A DNA stretch of 64,000 nt from Thioalkalivibrio sp. ALJ21 (GCF_000378605.1 NZ_KB905155.1:558001-622000), one strand, 5' to 3'. Shown: positions 1 to 9,997, counted from the stretch's first letter. Numbers and translations are program-made. Notes: generated by a model from the letters alone, not told the origin.

Positions 1-248
1 AGCGTGCGCAGGGCGGGCTCGCTGATGTCGGCGAAGTGCGTGCCGGCGATGGGCAGCCGTGGGCGCATGCCGGGCCCGACTTCAAGGCGTTCGCAGCCGT
101 CGCGGTTCAGCCGGCAGACCAGCGGCCAGGTATTGAACTGATCGGGCGACACCAGTTGCGAATCTTTCCACAAGTCATTGTAGAAACGGCGATTGGTGTC
201 GAGCAGCCGATCGTGATCGGCGGTATGCGGGGAGGCAGAATCAGACAA
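1..248 (-). CDS. SAM-dependent methyltransferase-like protein, N-terminal fragment (cut by window start)
   Basis: The minus strand is open from a TTG at 246-248 to the window edge, giving about 82 residues of an N-terminus. The segment RLEVGPGMRPRLPIAGTHF looks like motif I (the glycine-rich SAM-binding loop) of class I methyltransferases, in a variant seen in hypothetical methyltransferases. No ATG lies upstream in frame, so TTG is the best available start, and no clear ribosome site is seen. It lies about 105 bases after the GGDEF-EAL gene on the same strand and could be cotranscribed with it. The substrate cannot be guessed, and the rest of the gene is outside the window. Confidence 0.6.
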   Translation of the reverse strand, partial: MSDSASPHTADHDRLLDTNRRFYNDLWKDSQLVSPDQFNTWPLVCRLNRDGCERLEVGPGMRPRLPIAGTHFADISEPALRT

Positions 249-352
249 GCGGAATTCCGGGGCGCGAATATGTGAAGAGTATAGGGGTTCTGTCTGGCGC
301 CATGGCGGTTCCCCGGGGGCGCATGTGGGAAGCTGTGAACGGGTCCGGGTTT

Positions 353-2230
353 CTAAAGACGCTTGTGCAGCAGCGGGGTGAGGGCATCCGCCGGCATGGC
401 GCGACCAAAGTAATAGCCCTGGCAATAGGTGCATCCCATTGCGGCCAGCATGCTCGCCGCTTCCGGGTGCTCGATGCCCTCGGCGGTCACTTGCAAATCC
501 AGCGCCTGGGCGAGACCAATGATCGAGCGAACAAGATTGGTGTAGTACGGGTCCTGGCCGAGTGGCTGAACGAAGCTCTTGTCGATTTTGAGCGTGTCGA
601 GGCGTAACCACTGCAGGTAGCCGAGCGCCGAGTAGCCGGTACCGAAATCGTCGAGCGCGATATGTACCCCGCGCTCGCTGATGGCCGCGATTCGGTTGCG
701 GATGCTGGAGTCGCCCTCCAGATACACATTTTCGGTGACCTCCAGGCAGACGCAGTCGGCGGGCAAGGCCGTGTTGGCCAGGGCTTGGTCCAGTACGGTC
801 AGAAAGTGGTCGCGCTTGAGCTGTACCGGCGAAACGTTCACCGAGATGCGCTCAAACTGGTGTCCCGCCGCGCGCCAGTCTGCGGCCTGCTGCATCGCGG
901 TATGCAACACCTGGTCGCCGACTTCCAGCATGAGGCCGAGTTCTTCCAGTATGGGTACGAATTGATCCGGCCCGGGTGCCCCGGGACGCTGCCAGCGCAG
1001 CAGGGCCTCGGCCCCGATGATGCGCCCGCCGGGCAGGGCCACGATCGGCTGAAACCAGGGGATTAGTTCGCCGTTGCCCACGGCAGCGCGGACTTCCTGC
1101 TCCAGCTCACGCCGCCGCGCGCTGCGCTCGGCCAGTGCGGGGTCGAACACCGTCAGGCGGGCCCCACCCTCTGTCTTGGAACGCTGCAGGGCGGTTTCCG
1201 CACAGCGGGTCAGGGCCTCGGCGTTGGGGGCATCCCCGGGAAACACCGCAACACCCGCGCTCAGTCGGGGCTCGAATTCATCGGCTACGTGCATGGAGTA
1301 TCGGTGATGCAAGGCCTTCAATACGCGCTGGCAAAGCCCCTCGACATCCTCGGAGGAGTCGATCCCGTCGAATACCACGACAAACTCGTCACCGCCGATG
1401 CGAGCCGCCGTATCGGTCTCGCGGATGACGCCCTGCAGGCCTTGCGCGAGTGTGATCAGGAGCTGATCGCCGGCCTGCTTCCCGACCATGTCGTTGATGT
1501 CGCGAAAGCGGTCGATGTTGAGTGCCAGAACCGCTACGCACTGATCGGCTCGTCGCGCGCGACGCAGGGCGAACTCAAGGCGGTCGAAGAACAGGGCGCG
1601 GTTACCCAGCCCGGTCAGGCTGTCGAAGTAGGCCATGTGTTCGATCACGCGGCGATCGTGTTCCCGCTTGTACACATGGCCGAGCGCCTGGGCGATCCCC
1701 TCGATGACCTCGCGGCTAAGGTCCGGGTCGATATCCGGGGTGTCGGCGAATGCCTCGATCAGCCCATAGCAATGACCATGGACATAAATGCTGCAGATGC
1801 AGCAGCGTTCCGGGCGGTTGGGGTGTTGGCTGGCGAGCCCAAGTTGGCTCTCGATGCCGCAGGCAGACTCCAGCAGGACACGACCGGCCGGCGTGGGCTC
1901 GACCTCGTCATCCGGTGCCGGCAGGTTCAGGTCGGCGATTCGGCGTAGCTGACCCGCCGGGTCGCGGTAAAGGGCGTGAGCGCGCCGCCAGACGGTGTGG
2001 GCAGCGAGCTGTTGCAGGCCCTGGGTAGTGGTGTCCTCCAGGCTGTCGCTGGCATTGGCTAGTCGAGTGACTTCCAGGATCGTCTCGAGCTTGACCTGTT
2101 CCCGATACAGACGCCGGGTTGCGTCTTCGGCGATTCGCTCGGCTTCCTGGCGAGCTTGGCGTTCGCGTTCCAGGCGGCGGTCGCGCAGTGCTGGCGCCTT
2201 GGCACGATCCTGGTGGTAGGAGTCAGCCAA
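353..2230 (-). CDS. GGDEF-EAL bifunctional cyclic-di-GMP enzyme linked to H-NOX
   Basis: A 625-residue soluble protein, counted from a TTG at 2228-2230 that overlaps the H-NOX stop codon. Order of parts: a charged coiled-coil helix (about 10-50), a GAF-like region (about 55-185) with a cysteine cluster (CCICS), a GGDEF domain (about 204-370) and an EAL domain (about 375-615). The GGDEF motif is intact at 279-283, preceded five residues earlier by RETD, the RxxD inhibitory site. The EAL side keeps EALLRW, DDFGTGYS, KIDKSFV and TAEGIE, so both synthesis and hydrolysis of cyclic-di-GMP look possible. An ATG at 2315-2317 is also in frame, but it would read 29 serine/threonine-rich residues out of H-NOX coding sequence, so I prefer the TTG. 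The coupling suggests that H-NOX controls this enzyme. Confidence 0.9.
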   Translation of the reverse strand: MADSYHQDRAKAPALRDRRLERERQARQEAERIAEDATRRLYREQVKLETILEVTRLANASDSLEDTTTQGLQQLAAHTVWRRAHALYRDPAGQLRRIADLNLPAPDDEVEPTPAGRVLLESACGIESQLGLASQHPNRPERCCICSIYVHGHCYGLIEAFADTPDIDPDLSREVIEGIAQALGHVYKREHDRRVIEHMAYFDSLTGLGNRALFFDRLEFALRRARRADQCVAVLALNIDRFRDINDMVGKQAGDQLLITLAQGLQGVIRETDTAARIGGDEFVVVFDGIDSSEDVEGLCQRVLKALHHRYSMHVADEFEPRLSAGVAVFPGDAPNAEALTRCAETALQRSKTEGGARLTVFDPALAERSARRRELEQEVRAAVGNGELIPWFQPIVALPGGRIIGAEALLRWQRPGAPGPDQFVPILEELGLMLEVGDQVLHTAMQQAADWRAAGHQFERISVNVSPVQLKRDHFLTVLDQALANTALPADCVCLEVTENVYLEGDSSIRNRIAAISERGVHIALDDFGTGYSALGYLQWLRLDTLKIDKSFVQPLGQDPYYTNLVRSIIGLAQALDLQVTAEGIEHPEAASMLAAMGCTYCQGYYFGRAMPADALTPLLHKRL

Positions 2231-2771
2231 CGTTTGGCTCGACGTGGATCTGGAAATGGCAACGGCCGTCGCCTCGATGCTGGCACTCCGGGTGCTCGAC
2301 GTGGACGGTCTGCCCATAGCGGTCCCCCGTGCCCAGCATCAACCCGTGCGCCAGCGAGCAAAGCCCCCGTTCCGAGCGGTAGTCCATCGCCAGCTCTTGC
2401 GGCCCTGTCCGCGTGCAGTCAAAAACGGGAACCCGAGCGCCCGGATAGAGTTTCACGACTTCCGGATGGATCACATCGTTCAGGGCCTGAAGCAGCCCGA
2501 TCGAGTCGGGGTAGTGATCGAAGACGCCCGGATAGGCCTGCTCGAAACGCGGAAGCATCTCGCGTCCGATCCATTGCAGACAGTCGGCGGTATTGAGGCC
2601 CGTGACCTCGCAGGCGGCGCCGACCAGTCGCATCATCTCGTCGTCCTCGTAGTTTCCGAGCGAGGTATAGGCGCCGCTAACCTGCGCCCGGTCCAGGAGA
2701 TCCTCCCAGCCTTCCTCGCCATAGTGCTCCGTCACGATCTCTTCAAGGACGTTGAATACGATGCCTTTCAT
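2223..2771 (-). CDS. H-NOX heme nitric-oxide-binding sensor protein
   Basis: A 182-residue stand-alone H-NOX (HNOB) domain, the usual length for bacterial sensors. The proximal heme ligand is His102 (VIHPEV), and the YxSxR heme-propionate motif is YRSER at 131-135. Cys138, Cys163, His165 and Cys171 (ECQHRGDGRC) resemble the C-terminal zinc/redox site described in some proteobacterial H-NOX proteins. In this family, bacterial H-NOX binds NO at ferrous heme and changes the activity of a partner histidine kinase or diguanylate cyclase/phosphodiesterase. Here the next gene is a GGDEF-EAL enzyme starting inside the H-NOX stop region, and the gene before is a PleD-like regulator. NO-to-cyclic-di-GMP control is therefore a strong inference, although no binding data exist. 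Confidence 0.93.
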   Translation of the reverse strand: MKGIVFNVLEEIVTEHYGEEGWEDLLDRAQVSGAYTSLGNYEDDEMMRLVGAACEVTGLNTADCLQWIGREMLPRFEQAYPGVFDHYPDSIGLLQALNDVIHPEVVKLYPGARVPVFDCTRTGPQELAMDYRSERGLCSLAHGLMLGTGDRYGQTVHVEHPECQHRGDGRCHFQIHVEPNVG

Positions 2772-2852
2772 TCCACTGTTCCCGTTCGCGTGTCCGTCCC
2801 GCGACCCTAAACGATTGAACCAGCGGAAGACAGAGTGGGCGACGGTGGCCGC

Positions 2853-4163
2853 TCAGCCGTAGTGTTCCGCTGCGGGGTTGTGATGTTTTCCGGGGAGGGA
2901 GACGACGCAGTTCCGGCCCTGGGCCTTGGCGTTGTAGACGGCCTCGTCGGCTGCACGGAACAGGTCATTGAGTTCGGCATTGCTGCCGGGCTCTCGGCTG
3001 GTGACACCAAAGGATGCGGTGAGCGGCAGGCCCGCCGGGCGCAGATCCTGGACCCGCTGGCGCAGGTCCTCGGCACGGGTATGGGCATCGAACAGGTCGC
3101 TGCCTGGCATCAGCATCAGCAACTCCTCGCCGCCGAAGCGGACGGGGACCTCGCCGGGCGCGGCAACCGCGCGCAGCAGTTCGCCAATGGCCGCGAGGAC
3201 CTCGTCGCCGACCAGGTGGCCGTGACGGTCATTGATGTCCTTGAAGTGGTCGAGGTCCATCAGGATCAGGGCCAGCGGTTGTTCGTGGCTGCAGGGTTCA
3301 TCGAAGAATCGGCTGGCGAACTCCGTCAAGGCATTGCGATTGCTCAGACCGGTTAGTGGATCAACCATCGCCATCTCGTAGTGCTTCTGGCGCTGGAGGC
3401 GGACCTCTTCCATCAGGCGTTTGTTGTTCAGCAGGTTGTACAGGCGCGCCCGAAGTTCATCCCCCTGGAAAGGTTTGGTAACGAAGTCATTGACACCGAG
3501 TCGAAAAATTTCTGCCCGTCGATGCTGGTCATCCAGGCCCGACATGGCGACGATTGGCATCTCGGTCATGTCCGGGCATTGCTGCCGGATGCAACCCACA
3601 AGCCCCATTCCACTCAGCTCTCCCTCAACCAGGATGTCGCTCAGGACCAGGTCAAACTGCGAGGGGTCGAAGGCCGCGAGGGCTTCGGAGGCACTGGTGT
3701 AGTGCACGATATCGAGGCCCATAGGCTCCAGGGCGCGGCGCAGGTAGCGTGCGGCAGTGGGGCTGTCCTCCACATACAGAATCCGTCCACTGAGGAGGCT
3801 CTCCAGCGGCTGCGCGTAGCGTTCGGCCTGCTGGAACAGTTCCCCAATGTTGGTTCGGTCATGGACATCGGTCGCGCCCGCGGCGAAGGCGCGTTCGCGA
3901 ATGCGCATATCAGGGTTGGACGTAAGGATGATCAGCGGAAGCCCGCGGCCGTAACGCCTCTTGCGCGCCGCGCGGCAGAATTCCAGGCCATCCATGTCGG
4001 GCAGACTTAGCGAAACGCAGGCCAGCTCTGCGCGGAAGATGTCCAGACGTGCGAGCCCCTCGGCGCCGGTGCCGGCCATGCTGGCTTCATGCCCGGCGGT
4101 GCCCACCATGCGGCTCCAAAGGGCGCGGAACACGCGCGAGCGATCGACGACCAGGATCCTCAT
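2853..4163 (-). CDS. PleD-like response regulator: two receiver domains plus GGDEF-type domain
   Basis: A 436-residue protein with REC (1-118), REC (126-245) and a GGDEF-family domain (about 262-430). REC1 looks dead: the aspartate that normally precedes LPDMDG is Ser51, and the acidic pair and the conserved lysine are also lost. REC2 keeps Asp176 (LVLSD) and Lys230 (VTKPF), so it should be phosphorylated. The active-site motif is GGEEL (344-348) instead of GGEEF, and there is no RxxD inhibitory site five residues before it. This resembles Caulobacter PleD, where the first receiver serves as a dimerisation adaptor. It is the first gene of a minus-strand trio, 81 bases before H-NOX. No histidine kinase is in the window. 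Confidence 0.9.
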   Translation of the reverse strand: MRILVVDRSRVFRALWSRMVGTAGHEASMAGTGAEGLARLDIFRAELACVSLSLPDMDGLEFCRAARKRRYGRGLPLIILTSNPDMRIRERAFAAGATDVHDRTNIGELFQQAERYAQPLESLLSGRILYVEDSPTAARYLRRALEPMGLDIVHYTSASEALAAFDPSQFDLVLSDILVEGELSGMGLVGCIRQQCPDMTEMPIVAMSGLDDQHRRAEIFRLGVNDFVTKPFQGDELRARLYNLLNNKRLMEEVRLQRQKHYEMAMVDPLTGLSNRNALTEFASRFFDEPCSHEQPLALILMDLDHFKDINDRHGHLVGDEVLAAIGELLRAVAAPGEVPVRFGGEELLMLMPGSDLFDAHTRAEDLRQRVQDLRPAGLPLTASFGVTSREPGSNAELNDLFRAADEAVYNAKAQGRNCVVSLPGKHHNPAAEHYG

Positions 4164-4379
4164 GATCCCGGCCCCTGTTGGCGATCCGGCCGTGGCCCCC
4201 TGTGCCCGCGCATGTCCTTGCTCCCATTCCGTCCAGAAACCGCAGCGTCCGTGCTGCCGCTCCGTATAGTGCGCGCTGCCAGCGTTTGCAACAACTGCGG
4301 CACTTCGGCTGTGGTGTCAGGGCATGAATGGCGTGTGGGTCGCCTGACTGCGTAAGCGAACCCACGGTACAGTTCCCTC

Positions 4380-5909
4380 ATGAAAGGAGACGACGCTGGC
4401 CAGACACCGGGAGCGCGCGAGTATCGCCAATTGGATGCCTGCGCCTGTGCGGCGGCCGTGCGTGACGGGGAGGTCGCGCCCGAGTCTCTGCTGCGGTGCG
4501 CGCTGGAGCGCCTGGATGCGGTGAACCCCGTGCTCAATGCGGTTTGCATCGATGCCCGTCCGCGTGCCAAGGCGAGAATCGACGAGGGCGTTAAGGGACC
4601 ATTCGCCGGGGTCCCGTACCTGGTCAAGGACCTCCTGCAGGACGTTCAGGGGCTCCCCTCGACCCTGGGCAGTCGGTCCTGCCGTCAGGTGATTGCGTCG
4701 GCCAGTGCTGACACGGTCCACCGGGCCGAAGATGCAGGGTTGGTGATTCTGGGCAAGACCGCGACGCCGGAATTCGGGCTCAAGGGGGTTACGGAGTCCG
4801 CGCTCTGGGGGCCGACGCGAAACCCGTGGGATATCGATCGCTCGCCCGGTGGTTCCAGCGGTGGGGCGGCGGCAGCCGTGGCGGCCGGGATCGTGCCCAT
4901 GGCGGGTGCCAACGACGGGGCCGGGTCGATTCGCATACCGGCCTCGTACTGCGGCCTGTTCGGACTGAAGCCTTCGCGCGGTCGGGTGCCGGTGACGCCG
5001 CTGGCGGGCGAGGCCTGGGAAGGCGCGGTGAGCGAAGGGGTGCTTTCGCGCAGTGTGCGCGACAGTGCTCGAATGCTTGATGTCCTGTCCTCGGGGCGGA
5101 GTGCTTCCGCGCCCTTTCGGGTGGAGCCACCTCCGGCAAGCTTCGAGGAACTCGCCCGACGCGAGCCGGGACGCCTGCGGATCGGCTGGAACGTCGATTC
5201 GCCCGTGGACGGACGGGTCGACCGCGACTGTGTGGAGGCGGTGGAGCGGGCCACCGGTTTACTGGAAGCCCAAGGGCACGTCATTGAGCGTGTGACCAAC
5301 TGGCCGGTGGACGGCCGGCATGTGGCGCGGTCTGTACTGGCGTTGTTGTACGGGCAGGTAGCGGCATTCGTGGCGCGTGCGCGCGAACGGGGTGCGCGCT
5401 GGGACGACTTCGAGCTGGATACACGCACACTGGCGCGGCTGGGGCGGGCGTTGACCGCGGGGGAATACGCCCGCGCCCGGCAGGGCTGGAATCGCGTGAG
5501 TCTGGCGCTGGCGACGCTGTTCGAGCGCTATGACGTCCTGCTGCTGCCGACCGTGGCGATGCCGCCCCCGCGGATCGGCGAGCTGGAGCCAGCCCCCCTG
5601 GTCCGCGCCCTGCAACGGCTTGCCCTGTACCTGCCGGTGGGCCGCTGGATGCTGAACAGCCGCTTTCTGGAGCGGATGACGTTCGAGAACCTGGAGCGCA
5701 CCCCGTTTACCCTGGCCGCCAATCTGGCCGGGATCCCGGGGATGTCGGTACCGCTGCACTGGGATCATGCCGGGCTGCCTGTGGGCGTGCAGTTCATGGC
5801 GCCCTGGGGCGAGGAGGGACGGCTGCTGTCGCTGGCGACACAACTGGAGGCCGCGCAGCCCTGGTTCCACCGGGTGCCGCCAGACCTGCCGGACACTCGC
5901 CAGGGCTGA
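4380..5909 (+). CDS. Amidase signature family hydrolase
   Basis: A 509-residue soluble amidase of the usual family length. It hydrolyses C-N amide bonds with a Ser-cisSer-Lys triad. Visible pieces are the lysine in YLVKDLL (about residue 83), the glycine/serine loop SPGGSSGG with the cis-serine (about 158), and GAGSIRIPASYCGLFGLKP carrying the nucleophile serine. The last block, AGIPGMSVPLHW with LPVGVQFMAP, is typical of AS-family enzymes. The Asp/Glu-tRNA amidotransferase partners gatB and gatC are absent, so this is probably a free-standing amidase rather than GatA. The substrate is unknown. The ATG at 4380 has no good ribosome site; an AAAGGAG lies just inside the gene, so the start is uncertain. 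It is divergent from the response regulator gene. Confidence 0.85.
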   Translation: MKGDDAGQTPGAREYRQLDACACAAAVRDGEVAPESLLRCALERLDAVNPVLNAVCIDARPRAKARIDEGVKGPFAGVPYLVKDLLQDVQGLPSTLGSRSCRQVIASASADTVHRAEDAGLVILGKTATPEFGLKGVTESALWGPTRNPWDIDRSPGGSSGGAAAAVAAGIVPMAGANDGAGSIRIPASYCGLFGLKPSRGRVPVTPLAGEAWEGAVSEGVLSRSVRDSARMLDVLSSGRSASAPFRVEPPPASFEELARREPGRLRIGWNVDSPVDGRVDRDCVEAVERATGLLEAQGHVIERVTNWPVDGRHVARSVLALLYGQVAAFVARARERGARWDDFELDTRTLARLGRALTAGEYARARQGWNRVSLALATLFERYDVLLLPTVAMPPPRIGELEPAPLVRALQRLALYLPVGRWMLNSRFLERMTFENLERTPFTLAANLAGIPGMSVPLHWDHAGLPVGVQFMAPWGEEGRLLSLATQLEAAQPWFHRVPPDLPDTRQG

Positions 5910-5935
5910 AGGAAACGTCCTGGCCCCGTTTGCGG

Positions 5936-7018
<1,083 letters not shown>

Positions 7019-7942
7019 TTACGGGTCGATACGCGTCTCGCTGGCGCCGCCGTGCTCGATCCAGCCATGGATCATGCGTGGGGTCGTCGTGCCGGCCGCA
7101 CAGTGGCCCTCGCGGTCGATCACGATCGCACCGCCGTAGCCATCCAGTCGCTCGTGCAGCCGCCGCAGGCTCGCGTTGAGGGCTTCAGAGGCGCCGAGGC
7201 CGAGCAGCTCGATACGGTCGGCCAGGTCCTTGGCGAAGACACTGCGCAGGAAATGCTCGCCGAGGCCGGTGGCGGAGATGGCGGCGGTGTGATCGTCGGC
7301 GTAGACGCCCGCCCCCGCGATTGGCGAGTCCCCGATGCGACCGGGCCGCTGGCCATTCATGCCGCCGGTGGAGGTTGCCGCGGCCAGGTGGCCGTGCTGA
7401 TCGCGGGCGACCGCACCGATGGTCCCGGGGGCGGGCTCGTCATGGTCAAGCGTGACCATGCCACGCCGGAGCGTCCGTTCCAGTTGCTCCCGCCGCTGCG
7501 CCGTAATCAGTCGGCGTTCGTCGATCAGAGGCCGCCCGGCCTGCCGGGCAAAGCTTGCGGCACCCTCCGCAACCAGCAGCACATGCGCGCCATCCTCCAG
7601 GATCGCGCGGGCCAGTCGAATGGGGTTGGCGATGCCGCGAACCGCGCCCACGGCCCCCACACCGAGGGTTTCACCGTCCATTATCGCGGCGTCCAGTTCG
7701 ACCGTGCCCTCGCGCGTCAGCGCGGCTCCGGTACCGGCGTTGAACAGCGGGTCGTCCTCAAGCAGCGCCGCGCAGTGTTCCACGGTATCGAGTGCGCGCT
7801 CGCCGCGGGCCAGTTGCTCGCGGCCGGCTTCCAGTACCCGCAGTATCGCGACGTGGTACTGCTCGGCAACCAGCGAGTCCTGCGCCTCGCGGATGCGCCC
7901 GGCCCCGCCATGGATCATCAGCGAGAAGGACTTCGAGGCCAT
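7019..7942 (-). CDS. Isoaspartyl peptidase / plant-type L-asparaginase
   Basis: A 307-residue Ntn-hydrolase precursor. The protein is made as one chain and cuts itself before the catalytic threonine, here Thr174 in APGTIGAVARD. N-terminal HGGAG and the later blocks GRIGDSPIAGAGVYAD and SATGLGEHF match the IaaA/plant-type asparaginase family, which hydrolyses beta-aspartyl dipeptides and, weakly, asparagine. Its ATG overlaps the stop codon of the BNR gene by one base (TGATG), so translation is probably coupled. No signal peptide is seen, so it should be cytoplasmic, unlike its exported partner upstream. A role in repairing or recycling isoaspartyl peptides is the family expectation. Confidence 0.9.
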   Translation of the reverse strand: MASKSFSLMIHGGAGRIREAQDSLVAEQYHVAILRVLEAGREQLARGERALDTVEHCAALLEDDPLFNAGTGAALTREGTVELDAAIMDGETLGVGAVGAVRGIANPIRLARAILEDGAHVLLVAEGAASFARQAGRPLIDERRLITAQRREQLERTLRRGMVTLDHDEPAPGTIGAVARDQHGHLAAATSTGGMNGQRPGRIGDSPIAGAGVYADDHTAAISATGLGEHFLRSVFAKDLADRIELLGLGASEALNASLRRLHERLDGYGGAIVIDREGHCAAGTTTPRMIHGWIEHGGASETRIDP

Positions 7943-9309
7943 CAGCGGTCCTGAGCCTGTCCGCGGATCAACAGGATGTCGCTGTGGCTGCCCGGGACAA
8001 AGCGGCTCTGGGCAATCGCGATCTCGCCAGCCGCGTTGGCGGCCATCCGCCGTTTCAGCTGCCCCTGAAGCCCACCGCTGTAGGGTTGGTCGACGGTCCC
8101 GGGGACGGGCTCGACAGGCGCGAACGCCAGGGTGTCCAGTGGAGCGAGGCTAAACGCGAGGCCGTACGGGCGATCAGTCGGGTGTGGATAGCGCTGCCAG
8201 ACGAGATAGAGCCGGTCGGCGGAGCTCGACAGCGTGGGGAAGCCGCCCGGCCAGTCGTCCGCGTCGAGTTCGTTCGCCGGGCTGAACTCAAGGGTGTCCG
8301 CATCGGCCTGGGTGATGTGCATTCGACGGTGGTAGGGCTGGCGGTAGTCCTCCAGGTCGTTCGCCGGGATGGCCCCGAACGCCAGATGCACGGTGCCTTC
8401 GTCATCCACTACCAGCGAAGGGGCGTCGGCGTGACCGGGCGTTTCAAGCGCCGTCGCGGGTGCGGAAAAGCCTTCGCCCAGTTCACCCGAGGTCGCGATG
8501 CGGATATCGGCATACGGGCTGTCGCCCTCCGACCAGGCGAGCAGGATCCGCCCCGAGGGAGCCCGGGCCAGACTCGGTGCGCGGGCCGGTTTGTCGGCCC
8601 CATCGTTGATCGTTTCGGGTTCCGCGAAGCTTTCGCCGTTGTCGGACGAGTAGGTGACGCGCAGTGGACCCCGATATTCGGTCCAGGCCGCGACGACTTG
8701 TCCATTCCCGGCCAGGAGCAGGTCCAGGCTGCCATTGTCCCAGCGATGGGCTGTGATGCGTCCCTTGCCAGCCCCGTCGCGCGAGTTGGACAGGTTCTGG
8801 TGATCCTCGAACGATCGGCCGCCGTCCCGGGAGCGGGCATAGAGGATCTCCCCGCCGTGGTCGCCTCCGGTAAACAGGATCTCCTGCCAGAGCAGGTGAA
8901 CGGTGAAGTCGTCCTCGTCATCCGGTGCCGGCTCGATCGCGACGCGCGGGAGCCAGGAGAAGGTGTCCGGTTGCCCGCCGATACGGGTGGGTTCATCCAG
9001 GACGGCCTGACCGTCGCGGTCGTAGCGTTGCAGCAGGATCGCCTGCTCCACCTGGTCAACCCAGACGACGACCACTTCTCCGTGGTCGTTGATCGCCACC
9101 GAGGCGTCGTCCACATAGCGAAAGTCGGAGGCATTCATGCGCCAGGGGCCTCGGTAGGCCTCGCCGCGGGCGACTTCGACGGGATCCTGCCAGACAACCT
9201 GGCTCTGGGCTTCCTCGTCCGCCAGGATCGGTGTGGGCGCAAACGCGAGAGCAAGCCCGGCGACGAGGCCAATGGCTGGCCATGCGTGTGCGTATGTGGT
9301 TCGAGGCAT
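7942..9309 (-). CDS. Secreted BNR/sialidase-fold repeat protein
   Basis: A 455-residue exported protein. The start at 9309 is chosen because an AGGAGGT ribosome site sits just before it and it begins a clear signal peptide (about 1-31, ending PTPILA). The longer open frame upstream has no such support. The mature part holds repeated Asp-box motifs, SRDGGRSF and SSDNGESF, and related sheets such as DGQAVLDEP, typical of six-bladed beta-propellers of the sialidase/BNR superfamily. I do not see the arginine triad of a true sialidase, so enzymatic activity is uncertain; binding or a structural role is possible. It lies between the rhomboid protease gene (70 bases upstream) and the asparaginase gene. 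Confidence 0.8.
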   Translation of the reverse strand: MPRTTYAHAWPAIGLVAGLALAFAPTPILADEEAQSQVVWQDPVEVARGEAYRGPWRMNASDFRYVDDASVAINDHGEVVVVWVDQVEQAILLQRYDRDGQAVLDEPTRIGGQPDTFSWLPRVAIEPAPDDEDDFTVHLLWQEILFTGGDHGGEILYARSRDGGRSFEDHQNLSNSRDGAGKGRITAHRWDNGSLDLLLAGNGQVVAAWTEYRGPLRVTYSSDNGESFAEPETINDGADKPARAPSLARAPSGRILLAWSEGDSPYADIRIATSGELGEGFSAPATALETPGHADAPSLVVDDEGTVHLAFGAIPANDLEDYRQPYHRRMHITQADADTLEFSPANELDADDWPGGFPTLSSSADRLYLVWQRYPHPTDRPYGLAFSLAPLDTLAFAPVEPVPGTVDQPYSGGLQGQLKRRMAANAAGEIAIAQSRFVPGSHSDILLIRGQAQDR

Positions 9310-9379
9310 GCGACCTCCTGTGGCGAAATCCGGGCAACTGCGCTTTATGGGACCACCGGGGGCCCGGAAGGATTCACGT

Positions 9380-9997
9380 CTATCCCCCAAGCGGCGACAG
9401 GAGCTCCTGCACGAAACGGCCGAGCAGGGCCGGTTCCAGCAGGAGCATGAAGCCCACGCCCCAGGCACCACCCCACAGGTGAGCACTGTGATTCACGTTG
9501 TCCCGTGCCTGCCGTTGCGCCCAGAACGAATAGGCCACGTAGGCGGCCGCGAACACGATCGCCGGCATCGGGATAAAGAACACGAACAGCATCGACCAGG
9601 GCTGTAGCAGGATATAGGCGAACAGGACGGCCGACACTGCGCCCGAGGCTCCCAGGCTGCGGTAGAAGCGGTTGTCCCGGTGACGCAGATGCGTGGGCAG
9701 GATCGCCAGCACGATGCCAGCCAGATAGAACGCCACAAAGCCGAGTACGCCGATCTCCGGGACCAGCACGCGCTCCATGGTCATCCCGAAGAAGAACAGC
9801 GTGATCATGTTGAACGCGAGGTGGGTGCCATCCGCGTGGATGAACCCGTGGGTGATCAGCCGCCAGTATTCGCCCCGGGCCACCGCCGGTGGCCAGTAGA
9901 TCATCCGCTCCATCACGCGTGGGCGCTGCCAGGCCCACACGGAGGTGGCCACCGTGCCTGCGATTATGAACAGCGTGATGTAAAAGTCCTGTTCCAT
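9380..9997 (-). CDS. Rhomboid family intramembrane serine protease
   Basis: A 205-residue membrane protein with about six hydrophobic segments. Catalytic features of rhomboid proteases are intact: the nucleophile Ser118 in LGASGAVSA, the partner His173 in NHSAHLWGG, and the HADGTHLAFNM segment of helix 2 with an oxyanion-hole asparagine (Asn63). The enzyme cleaves substrate helices inside the inner membrane. It is upstream of the secreted BNR protein on the same strand with a 70-base gap. The BNR protein has a signal peptide but no obvious membrane anchor after it, so it is not a clear substrate. Confidence 0.92.
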   Translation of the reverse strand: MEQDFYITLFIIAGTVATSVWAWQRPRVMERMIYWPPAVARGEYWRLITHGFIHADGTHLAFNMITLFFFGMTMERVLVPEIGVLGFVAFYLAGIVLAILPTHLRHRDNRFYRSLGASGAVSAVLFAYILLQPWSMLFVFFIPMPAIVFAAAYVAYSFWAQRQARDNVNHSAHLWGGAWGVGFMLLLEPALLGRFVQELLSPLGG

